Position numbers and translations under genes: made by a program. A stretch of DNA of 60,000 nt from Acanthaster planci (lineage: Eukaryota; Echinodermata; Asteroidea; Valvatida; Acanthasteridae): contig NW_019091506.1 in assembly GCF_001949145.1 (NCBI RefSeq), forward strand, positions 539,548 through 599,547, written 5' to 3'. The notes beneath the pieces are model-generated. The model had not been told where the DNA came from and ran no database searches. It worked only from the letters and a program-made list of their open reading frames with translations. This document shows positions 27,601 through 39,600 of this stretch, piece by piece; within the stretch, counting starts at the first letter, position 1; every line of letters starts with the position of its first letter.

Positions 27601-30600
27601 TTGTCTGGTGTGTTCATATATCTGGTCTATTCTCGAGGTGTGATTTCGTGTCTGTCTTATTCTTTTCTTCACCTTCAGGCTGTTTTGTTGATCGGTGAGC
27701 AGGGCACGGCCAAGACCGTGATGATCAAGGGCTACATGTCCAAGTACAACCCCGACGTACACATGAGCAAGAGTTTCAACTTCTCGTCGGCCACCACCCC
27801 TATGATGTTCCAGGTAACTCTTCCCGTCTGATTGACCATTAAGAAGAGGTACATGTATGAGGAGGATGGAATAGACGAACGCATCACTCTGGGGAGGTAC
27901 CAACTTGATCAAGTGGATGACCTGATCAGCCTTGGGACAACAGTTGGTTCTTGTTGATGGGCTTGCGATAAACCTCACGGAGTGATTTAGTGAAAAAGGA
28001 TCCCTAGGCATGAGCCTGTGGTGTGCTTGCCTTCGTGAGTAGTTCAGGCGTACAGGATCGTAGCTTGAAATGTTTAAGGATCTGCTGTTTTGAGATGGGA
28101 CAGCTGAGCCGATGTAATGTCATCGGAAGGATGAGAAGCGGACATATACAGGTCAACTTGAGTATGTGCATATACGTGTATGCGTGCTACAAATGTAGAA
28201 ACAGGAGATTAAAGACAGTACTGTATTTCAGTGTTTTCCGAGCTTTTTTTCTCTCAGTACTTTGAAATTGGCATATCATGCAGGAAAGTTTGTGCTCTCC
28301 AGCAAATCTCATTTTTGCCCCAAGTGTTGGCCAGCGATTTGGGATGCTGGCTAGCACCAGCCAGTGCCAGTCAGCATCGCTGCAACTCTGCTCGCATGTA
28401 CTGTTTGCCTTTTGAGAAGGATTCCGTGAGGAATGAAAATGTCAGTCAGACCCTGACAACCTTAGCAGGTTGTAGTTCAGGTCAGACCAAGTGGTCAACA
28501 ATTTATGAAGGTAGAATATCTTGTTCTTATTGATACTTCCCCATGCAGCGGACCATTGAGAGTTATGTAGACAAGCGCATGGGCAGCACCTTCGGGCCCC
28601 CAGCCGGCCGCAAGATGACCGTCTTCGTGGACGACGTCAACATGCCCATCATCAACGAGTGGGGGGACCAGGTGACCAATGAGATTGTGCGGCAGATGAT
28701 GGAGATGAAGGGCATGTACAGCCTGGAGAAGCCCGGCGACTTCACCAACATCGTGGACGTGCAGTTCATTGCCGCCATGATCCAGCCGGGAGGCGGCCGC
28801 AACGACATCCCCGAGAGGCTCAAGAGGCAGTTCTGCATCTTCAACTGCACCCTGCCCTCCAACATGTCCATCGACAAGATCTTTGGTCAGTGGAGAATCA
28901 CTCCTTCTTGTCCTTTTTCTTCGGGGAGGGTCCAAGATCTTAGGAGAAGGCATAATCTCAATATGTTTCTTAATGAGAAAAAAATTCAAATGCATCCCAC
29001 CTCCCAACGTGTCCATTGACAAGATCTTAGGTCAGCGAAGAATGACTTCTTATCGTTCAACTTTTTGGGAGTTCCAAGTTCTGAGGAGCATTACAAATCT
29101 CAGTATACCTGCGTATAAGGAAATTCTTGAAATGCATCCCGCCATCAAACCTGTCCATTGTTATTAGTTCTGAGGAGCTGCACAAATTTCAGTATCTTAT
29201 CGATGAGGATTTTTTTTTTCAAAAGGAGGAAATTGTCAACAACACTAAAAAATAATATTAAAGTTATATTCAAATTGTGCTCCATGTCAGCCAGACACCT
29301 CAAAGTGCTGTATAATGTTAAAGCAGTCACATGTAGCAATTAACAACCAGTCAACAACCAATTAACATTTATTGGAAATCCAGTCCACCGTCAAGTAATG
29401 AAAATGCGTGTCGACACATCCCCCCAGTAAACTGTAAGGGATGTTTTGGCTGTTTGCCTCTCATCTTTCTCTGCACTGCAGAGCTTTAAGGGACGAGCCA
29501 CAGTATGAGTTATTTTAGGCAACACTGCAGTCTGTCACACAGTTGAGATTGTAATTAAATGTCCTTCAAACTATTTTGTCCTTCATAAAGAAACTTCCTC
29601 ACGAAATTGCATCTGTTACGTTGTTTGAAATTTCAACACTGAGGAGCTTGCCATTGACAAATATTAATCTTGGCCTAAACGTTATATATTTCCTTTACAC
29701 TGGTACCTTTGAACCATTCACTTGGTGCTACATGTAGAATGGTACCTCTCATGTGAATGCTCATAACTGAGGTGGATGTGCATTATGTGAAGAAAATGTC
29801 GCGAAAGTCAGGAATGTTGTCATTCTGTTTGGCACTCTTCCATTGTGACAACTGAATGTTTTATGCAAAGATCATCTTGAATCATTGTTCCAAGGCGAAC
29901 AAGATGCTTTGTTCCAAGGCGAACAACATGCTTGCAGTAGAAAGGCCACTTGAGGCATTCCGAATGGAATATTCTGACCCTTCTGAATCATAAGATGATC
30001 CCCAAATTAAGACAGAGGGAGCCATTTAACTTATTGTAGAAATGTCACATTGCTCCTATTTTGTGCTGCCAATCTATTCCATTTTCATACACGTTTTAAC
30101 GTGTTCAAAATGACAATCCTCGCTGCAGGCATCATTGGTTGTGGCTATTTCTGCTCCACCCGTTTCAATGAGGAGGTTGTGGAGATTGCCAAGGAGCTGG
30201 TGCCGGTCACTCGTAAAGTCTGGCAAGCCACTAAGGTATGTACAAATTGTTCAAGCTGACATTCCAATAGAACATTGTGGTCCGTTTTGAGTCTGTTGCA
30301 CTTAAAAGTATCCAATAGATCAGATAAATTATCTGACAGATTCAACAGACCAAAAAACGTTCACCTGTTGTATGAAACTTTAGCTGAAGGCTTTACCCTT
30401 TACGAGACCAAAACTCCATTGATAGAATTATAACAATTATATCTTAGATGAGCATTGAAGCATTTCGTAGCAAGTAAGTCATATAGTTTGTGCTAGCACC
30501 ATGCGACGACATCTCTTTCTGAGTATGTGTGGTTCTGAAAAGAACCGAACGTCGTCAGACTGCCAGTTTGTGCAAATTGTCCTGCTTGCTGGGTTTTTTT

Positions 30601-33600
30601 GGCATTTTTTCTATAACTGGTCCTGTCTGCACCGTGGTCGGCTGGTCTGGAATAGTTGACTAGACTAGTCCAATCATCCTCGACTAGCATGAGTTCGATG
30701 AGAGTTAGTGGAACTATGGTTAACCATGGTCCTTGATCTAACTTGCCTACGCCGAATAGTGGTTTCTTGATATTGTGACAAAGCAATGGATGATGTGAAG
30801 TGTGCACTATTCACTGAAACTGCTTGTGGAAAATGTACCAATGAATATTATAAAGAGAATAAATAGGTGCTTGGCCGGTCTTAAACGTGGGTTTGAGACC
30901 GGCTCAGGAGAATGGACGCGACTAATTCCCAAGCTGCAGGTGAGGGCATTATCAGTGTTCGTTCTTCAGAGCAAGGTCTTAATGTTGGTTTAAGACCAGC
31001 CTAGCACATATTCATTCCCATTCACAAATACCTTTTACTCAGAGAGTCAAAAGAAGTCAACATATGATGGACTTCCAACGATATTGTTCTAAAATTTTAC
31101 TTTCATTTTCCTGAACATCCCCGTCCATTTAATGGTATATTCCTATTGAAAGTTGTCCAATAGAATCTCCTTGTTTATGGACCTGGCACACGCTCTGCGT
31201 GTTGCGTCACACGCAGACTCATGACCATTAGGGATAGAGTAAACTGTCTGGTATCCAGACACCAGCGCGTTTTTATGCAGCAGGTATTATCAGATGTTAA
31301 TACACGGTCAAGTTGCGCAGGGAGACTGGCTTGAGGTATTTATGAATAGACGATAAAGCCAATTACAGCTAAATGTATATGTTCAGTTCGATTGAAGGGC
31401 TACATGTTGTATGGCAAAACTAACCACCGTTACTCAACTGCTTACTTTATTTCATCGCTTTGTGCCTATAATTATACTTACCATTAAAAAAAAACGTAGT
31501 ATGCTTTAACAGAAAATAGCAATGGAGGTATGTGCACCTGTATTACAGTTTAAGATGAAGAGGTGCTGGACACCTACAAAAAAAGCAAAACTTTAGAAGT
31601 GCGGGTCCCCTGATGAGATACATGTACAAAAAGATCAAAACCTTTCTGTAGTGACATATACAAGAAATAACAGGGCTCACAATATAGAAATGATATTCTG
31701 TTTAAAGCAGTGCTAAAGCAGAACAAGATAAAGAGATCAACTGAATAACTGTGTTGATGTTATTTATTCCAACATTGCATGACAGTTGCATTTCTCTTGA
31801 AGCATAGAGTGTTTGAGTTGTCTCTTGTTCCCAATTCTTTCCAGGTGAAAATGCTGCCCACCCCAGCCAAGTTCCACTACATCTTCAACCTGCGGGACTT
31901 GTCTCGCATCTGGGAGGGCATGCTGCACATCATGGGCGATGAGTGTCAAGATGCTACAACCCTGCTGGCTCTGTGGCATCACGAATGCACCAGAGTGATT
32001 GCTGACAGGTACTGATGTGTGGCCCACATTGCAGGCTCGTTATTTTTTTTCTTGGTCGCTTCGTCAGCAAGGTTGAAAAACTTGTCCTATTGTAGATAGT
32101 TTTAGTACAAGGTGCCTCTTATTGCATGGTCATGTTCCAATCAGCCATAATAATTCAGCTACCTGTGATCGAACATGCTCGTCTAGATGATAGTTGAGCT
32201 AGTCCAGTTCATTGTTGGGGACCAGCCAACAAAGTTGGTTTGACCACCGGGTAGTCACTAGAGGCTCTTTCCTCACCTTTGACCTCTGCGGCCCGGGTTC
32301 GAATCTCACCTAAGTCAGCATTAGTTTATCAGTCCCTACCTGATTCCATGGGATTTTCCTGGTATATGTATCGGAGGGATTTTCCTCTAACCTCCAAAAC
32401 GGAACATTTCTTCACTGTTACAGTCCTCCTGTAATTGGTGCTGAATGATCTGTTGGATGAACAGAAATCAATAAACTGTTTAATGATCTCTGTGTATCAA
32501 TATGCAATGGCAGTGCGATGCTGGTCCAGTGGCTGTAGTCAAACTAGTTTGCCAAACCCATTGCTACTCACCTTTTTGCCATCAATTGGTTGTGTTTCTC
32601 ATGTTGTTCGTTGTCCCTGCCATTTACTGCAATCATCTTCATGTCATTGGTTTCCTTTATTTTTAACCAATTCCTGCCGGGTATTCCGGTACCGGACACG
32701 TATGCTTTATATGTGTGGCCGGGGTCTCCGAACTCGGACAAAGGGAACTGGGCCTTGTAACAAAAGACCGTACTCTGAACAAAAGACCAGGCTGCTGGGC
32801 ATTACCAACATTTTTTCACTCTCAAAAGTGAAGATAATCCTTGTTTTGAAACAGTGTACTAGGGTTTGGGGCATTTAGAGCAAGCGGACTACCACCGGGG
32901 ACAAAAGTGCTCCACTACCGCAGCAATGAGCCACACAGCACCGCTGCACGCTAATCTGGCCCCTATTGAAAAGAGGTCAGCAGTGCACTGTGCCAGGTTT
33001 GTGAACAAAAGAAAGTTACATAACACCGCACAATCTGGGCTCTTTTTACAAGGCTGCAGGCCTGGCTGAAATTCTCGGGCGTCAATAGATTTTGTCTGTC
33101 AGGCTAGAGTAGCGACCAGACAGTCCTTCGTGTGGGTGTAAGTGTCCAGTAAATGAAGATAGGAATTTTTAAAGACTTTTGAAACCTGTCCTTGTTCTGT
33201 AAACTCTCATAAAAAGATGAGGTCTATAACCTGATACGACTGAGCCAGGATGAGTGATATCCATGGTACACTTCTATCCTGTCGACACTACTTAGATTTA
33301 CTAATGCTGAAGACAAGCAGTGGTTTGAGACGGCCATCAGACGCATCGCCAAGGATGAAATGGGCGAGGAGCTGGCCAAAGTCATCCCGGAGGAGCCGTA
33401 CTTCGTCGACTTCCTGCGAGACCCTCCTGAACCCACCGGAGACGAACCTGATGATGCTGTACTGGAAGCGCCCAAGATATACGAACTGGTAATGCTCTTT
33501 GAAAATCGGGCTGTGTCCAAATGTTGTGGCTGTGCTAGGAATCACAAATGTGCCAATGAAAGCCACTGGCACAACCAAGTAATTTGGACATGGTCTTTGG

Positions 33601-36600
33601 CTTATTCCTTTTGCCTCCTCAGAATAAAGCGGCAAAGTCTGTTTTTGGCCAACTGTCAGGAACTTGGTCCATTTGAAATGAGAAAAAAGGAACCTTATAA
33701 GAGGAGTTATTTCTTGTCTTGCAAAGTACAGCAAGGACCTTTCCTTATCCTTTAGATCTCTTATTTTAGATGGTCCATGAACCATGAACACACAAAAGCA
33801 TGCATAGTCCTGAAACAAAAGGATGCGCAATCACTTGCCTTGTAACATAAAAGTTGTACACTTTGTGTGCTGACAGATGTTACACATCTATACCCTATTT
33901 GGAAATCAGACTTGTATGTATCCATTGGTGCTATTCCTGTGACACTTTCATATGTGCCTTCCGTTGCTGATAAATTGAAGTGGAGGAAAGATAGACGGAA
34001 GGGGCGTAAAACAGAAGGGGAGGAATATTAATCAGGTTTTAAATATGTGTCACATGCTGCTCCAAATAAAAGTCACCGTCATTGCAATCATTTATCGTCA
34101 TTACAGGTTCCCAGCCTAGAGTTTCTGGCGGACAAGCTTCAGCAGTACATGGCGCAGTACAATGACACGGTGCGGGGGGCTCACATGGACCTGGTCTTCT
34201 TCAAGGATGCCATGACGCACCTCATCAAGGTACCAGCAAGCAGATTTCTTAAAGGACTGTAAATTGTGGCTCATAAAGATTTAACAGTGATATCATAAAT
34301 TACTTGACTTTTATTTCATTCAATGTCAATTTGTAACCTTTACCAGTTCTTAAATTACAAAGACCCAAGCAAAAGAAATACTTTTTTATTGTGTGTTTCT
34401 CTGAGCCGTGATAAGCAGCAGTTTAGTACTTTTGAAGTACTTTATTACTCATAACTCTTTATAGAGGTTTTGCATGGCAGCCATCTTTCAGGTCAGTGCT
34501 TTTGCTCCATAGGGATACACCTGAGTATACATTTGTGCATAATTATAGCTCCATTAGAACAGTTTTAACCTGAAAGATGGCTACCGCTGAAAACCTCTTC
34601 AAGTGCGTCACCAGTTCACCAGTCTTAATGCGAGCCACAAGCTATTTGTAAGGAACTTTAACAAAGATGTTCTCTTTATGATGCTTACCGACAATTAGTG
34701 GTGACGACGCTTGTACAAGTACTTAAGATAACTAGTGATAAATACTTGTGAAGTACTTTGTGGTTCACCTGACTGCAGCACAGTTCCTCAGTATCTTTCT
34801 GTTTGTTTGTTATTTGCAGATATCCCGTGTGATTCGTACCCCAGTGGGCAACTTATTGCTGGTTGGTGTGGGTGGTTCTGGCAAGCAGAGCCTCACCAGA
34901 CTGGCCTCGTTCATTGCCGGGTACAAAATCTTCCAGATTACACTCACCAGGTATGTCATATAAGCATACTCGCCCTTGAAACCCGTCGTAGTTCTTTTTT
35001 TGCGTAAGTTGTTTTTATTTTCGTCATAGTTTTCTGGTTTATTTGTCTCCCTTTGAGTTGAAAAGAGGAGCCATTCAAAGCCAAGTGCATATTTACTGGT
35101 TCTGATTGTTTCTCGACTGATGTTTTCAGAGCGTTTGGATTTAATGAGCTGTTTTCACAAAGAAATGGGTCATTATTTTAGTGTTGTTTGTTTTCTCCCA
35201 GAATGCTCGCATGCCAGTGTTACACAGTGTTCTGCGTATAGCTTACAAAATATTTCCTTTGAAGTTATTCCAGCCTAAAATCTCTGGGGTTAGGACTTGA
35301 CTTTTTCTTGTCTTTCAAAGTGAAATTGGAAATTCATGCAAGGTGACGTTGATGGTTTCCTGTTGGCAATTTTCATGCAGAGTTGTCTCATCTGCTTGTA
35401 TTTCTTTTGTTCAAATATGTCAGTTCCTTAACCCTTAACCCCCTGGGTGTATGTAAAATCATATTGACATTGGAGGATTTGGAACTGTTAGGGTTAATCT
35501 GGTTCATATGTGACTTCATCATGCATGTACATGTGCACCTACCACTGACTACAAGCTCAAGTTAGGTGTCTAAGTTCAGGACCAGTGGTTCCTGGAGCGT
35601 CTTGAATGGGCGTGGTTTAAACTGAAATGGTGTCACACTTATGACCCTGACAGGCCCGTGTACTCATGCTGTCACATCCTGTCTTCACATGAAAACAATT
35701 TTAAAGCTTCCTAGGAAAGGTATGCATGTGAACAAAGTGTGATGTCATCGGTACATACGTGTAAGGCTGTTTGTTTCTGAAATTTGTTTCCTTGTTGCAT
35801 TCCCAAAATGAATTGTATTGTTTTTTTTAATGTTAAAATAACCTTTTTTTCTAACTTTTGTTATCAAATCTAACATTTTGATCACAGCATAATCACGCAG
35901 TTGAAGTTACTGATTCCTGTTTTCATAACAATGGTAAGCACGCTTTCTTCAAAATTTCACTTTTGAATTGTTAATGGAAATGTGTGATTGTTACGTTTGA
36001 TGAAGTCAGATTCTTTTTGTGGAGGCTGGTTGATTTTGTCGAAAAAAAGCTTGATATTTTCTAAAACATACCAAAATCACATGTCATTATCTGTTAAACT
36101 TTGTTGTGTGTAAATTGTTGAACCACAAGCAAATTGTCTTTTATGTCCATGTGGTTAACCACTCGCTAATAGTATTGTTCCATTATGAACTGGTGCCGGG
36201 CTGGCATTGTTTTCGGCCGAAACAACCGACTTTCAACATGACAAGACACTACAGCGACGACCCTTCATAAATTTGGACCTTATTAATACTGACCCTGGGT
36301 GGCCGGTTGCTCATTATTTGTGGAACCTTCTTCCAACATCGTCATCACATTTTTGAAACACCGAGACAATGGCACTGAGCGATATTTTGCTTCAACACTT
36401 GGCCGTGGTCCACGGCTGCTCGAGGGCGCACGCATGCACTCATCTTCCGTGGATATGATGGACTAGCACTTTGAGCCTCTGCGTGTGTGTGTACACTCAG
36501 TGGGTTTATCGGACACGGAAGCTTGGGGTACCATTATTGGATAAATGAAATATCGGCACTCACCACAGGTCCCTGCTTTAGGGTAGAAGTAAGAGCTCTG

Positions 36601-39600
36601 TTCAGCGTGGTCATCGTGATAGGCATGCACATTTACATGTACCCGGAGAGGTTCAAAATGGTCGACTCTTCCATTTACTTGGGGGCGAGTTACCCGGCAA
36701 ATACGTGGCTGGGAGCACCTGAGGATAGAAATCTCTTTTCAAGAACAGTCAGTTAAATACCATCGCTGCACAGATGATAGATAATACAATACGAAGAAAC
36801 AGTTCTCCTTTATAAACAGTAATCAGAACAAGAGGCACTGGTAGAGGAAGTTGGCTGAGACTTCAAATTATTGTGACATGCAGCGGCTGTGCCGTATTTG
36901 AATATATTTGGGTCATCACGCACGCCTGTATAGAACATTTGCACAAACTGCGCACATACGCAATTGTTGGCATTGAATAACAAAGTTTTGATATTTCTAC
37001 GAAGATGGCGTCCTATGAGAGAGATCTCTGACAATCCCTGAGGCATGGGGACAAGTATAGATGCCCCCTGTTATACATGCAGAACTGGCCAGAACTTGTT
37101 CAAACATCGTCCGTACCGTGACCACAACTCAGGAAGTCCTTGCATGTTTAAACGTGTGGCATGAGGTCGATGGAACGGAGATCTTTGGAGGTGTTCCTTC
37201 ACAAATACTTCTCGAGAACAAATGCATGAAGCTGCAATATAGAAAATACTGCTTGACTAATTGACGTGCTAAAGCAAAACACAACAGCTTGTATCCATCC
37301 CGAGCAGTATATGTTACATGATGTTTGTCATTTGATTGGTATCCTCTTTTTTTGCTAAATGACTATTTTCCCTTGCCTGGCTAATTTCCTAGCTTAGCAG
37401 CTCCACAAAAGTTTGGCTCTGTTGTAATATAGGAGATCCACAATAGTGCTTGTTTTCAAACGTGCGTTGGGTGGACAGATTCCGCGCGTCTTGATTGGCC
37501 AACACGTTGCAAACTCTTGGAGGCTCACTATTTGTGAATCGCCCATATTGGGAACAGACCCTGCAACCACTGTGAAAAAGCCTGGCCATAACATACTTTC
37601 TGTGTCCAAAGGACATTAAACGATTGCTGTAACTACCTGCTTCTTTGGTTGCAGGTCTTACAATGCCGGTAACCTGATGGACGATTTGAAGTACCTGTAT
37701 CGCGTGGCAGGCAGCCAAGGCCAGGGGATCACGTTCATCTTCACCGACAACGAGATCAAAGATGAAGCTTTCTTGGAGTATCTCAATAATGTACTGTCGT
37801 CGGGAGAGGTATGTCAGTGACTAGCCTAGATCACCTTTCTGGCGAATCTCCTAAGTCCCAAGTGAGCTCTAGAGAAATGCGATAAATCACTGTTCTGGTA
37901 AATCCGATCATACCAAACTCAAGTTAAGAGAATTACACTAAGGATTTGACTAACAATGGATATTTGGTAACATCATCACTGTGAGAGCTGATCAAGAGTG
38001 ATTTTGAAAAACATATTACTGAGTTCCTCATCTACTCAGTTTCACAAGTATCTTTCTAAACAGTTGATCATTAGTCATGCAATAGACATCTCTAGTGACC
38101 ACAGTAACGCTATCACTGGCCGTTTGCAATGGGCTCCATAAGTAATGGGCAAATAAGACTTTTGATTCGTGTGCAGCCACTTTTCTGAAACAGTTGGTTA
38201 AATCAAGCACGGTGCTTTCTGCCATTAAAGGAGACCATCATTAATGCTCAGTGATACATTGGTGGATTTATCTATGCCATGCCTCAGTGTCAGGTATAAA
38301 GGCCTCCGTGTCCTTTCGTAGGTGTCTAATCTCTTTGCTCGCGACGAGCTAGACGAGATCACCCAAGAGTTGATATCGGTCATGAAGAAGGAGTTTCCCC
38401 GCAGACCCCCAACCAACGACAATCTCTACGAGTACTTCATCTCCAGAGCTCGCAACAATCTCCATGTTGTCCTCTGCTTCTCTCCTGTAAGTTCGCTCGG
38501 CTGTATAACAGTCTTTAGGTAGGACTTCATAGCTGGAAAATGTTCCCCCACTGTGAGAAATCATTTTCACATTTTTGGAATAGAAATGAATACCCTGGGA
38601 ACAAAAAAATGTAAAAAGAATTTCCACTCCCAGCTTAAAGAGCACGTCTAAGGAAAACATGTTTTCCCTGATTTTATCTGTTCAAATAAATATGGAAGCA
38701 TCCAAATCGAATGTCAGCAATGGTTTATCCACTATGAACACAGGGCGAGGGTTCCCCTTGTTTTCTGTTTTCTCCGAATGATGCAATCTATATTCAGAAT
38801 TCGCATCTTGGCATGAACAGAAAAAAAGCCCTTTTTAGCTTGTTATAGTCGAGCTCTGAAGACAAATGACACTGGGTTCGATTTGGATGCATCCATAATT
38901 TGAACAGATAAAATCAGAGAACATTTACTTGAAATGCACTCCACCTGTATCAATGTCGAAGTCAAGTCTACTGAATCTAAACCTGAGTTTGTCCAGTTTG
39001 AGTCCGAGTCCTCACCGATATCTCAAGTGAATGCGTTGCTTTGTTCTATTATGTTCAGGTCGGAGAGAAGTTTCGCAACCGTTCCTTGAAGTTTCCGGGC
39101 TTGATATCAGGCTGCACCATGGACTGGTTCACCCGCTGGCCCAAGGACGCCCTGGTGGCCGTGTCCAACCACTTCCTGTCCAAGTTTGAGATTATATGTC
39201 CCCCCGAGACCAAGCAACAGCTTGTGCACACCATGGGAGAGTTCCACGATGGAGTGGCCGAAACTTGCACCGACTATTTCCAGAGGTTTAAACCCCCTGT
39301 TTTTTCAATTTCCGTTCTTGTAGTGTTTGCTCTGGAATCTTTCCCATGCACACTTGGCTGACATCAAAGGGACTGGGTCCTAGAGAAGATAAGGATGACC
39401 ATCTGATTTTAGATTGCAGTGTGTGTCAAGTGTTTTCAGAGTTGTACAGAAATGGCTTTCAATAAGAAAAATGCAGGCAATTTGCATTGCTTGTCAGAAA
39501 TCTGAAGTGAAAACGCCAGGTGTTTGCAATTAAAGTTTGCCAACAATACCCAAATTTTATCAAAATGGAATGGTTCGGAATCGACGGTTTCAGATGTTTT

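Noticed and set aside
26234-27678. A dynein exon lost in the N gap
   Set aside because: Exons 25 and 26 meet in phase 0, and the joined peptide matches homologues without a missing segment.
28495-29022. A 175-codon minus-strand frame opposite exon 27
   Set aside because: It is the antisense shadow of a GC-rich conserved exon, and the plus-strand dynein reading is unambiguous.
36207-36226. Palindrome around tgttttcggccgaaaca
   Set aside because: It is short and isolated, with no arms or duplication, so chance is sufficient.
34951-37654. Possible nested gene in the 2.7-kb intron
   Set aside because: The longest frames there are under 110 codons, unrelated to known families, with no splice-consistent neighbours.
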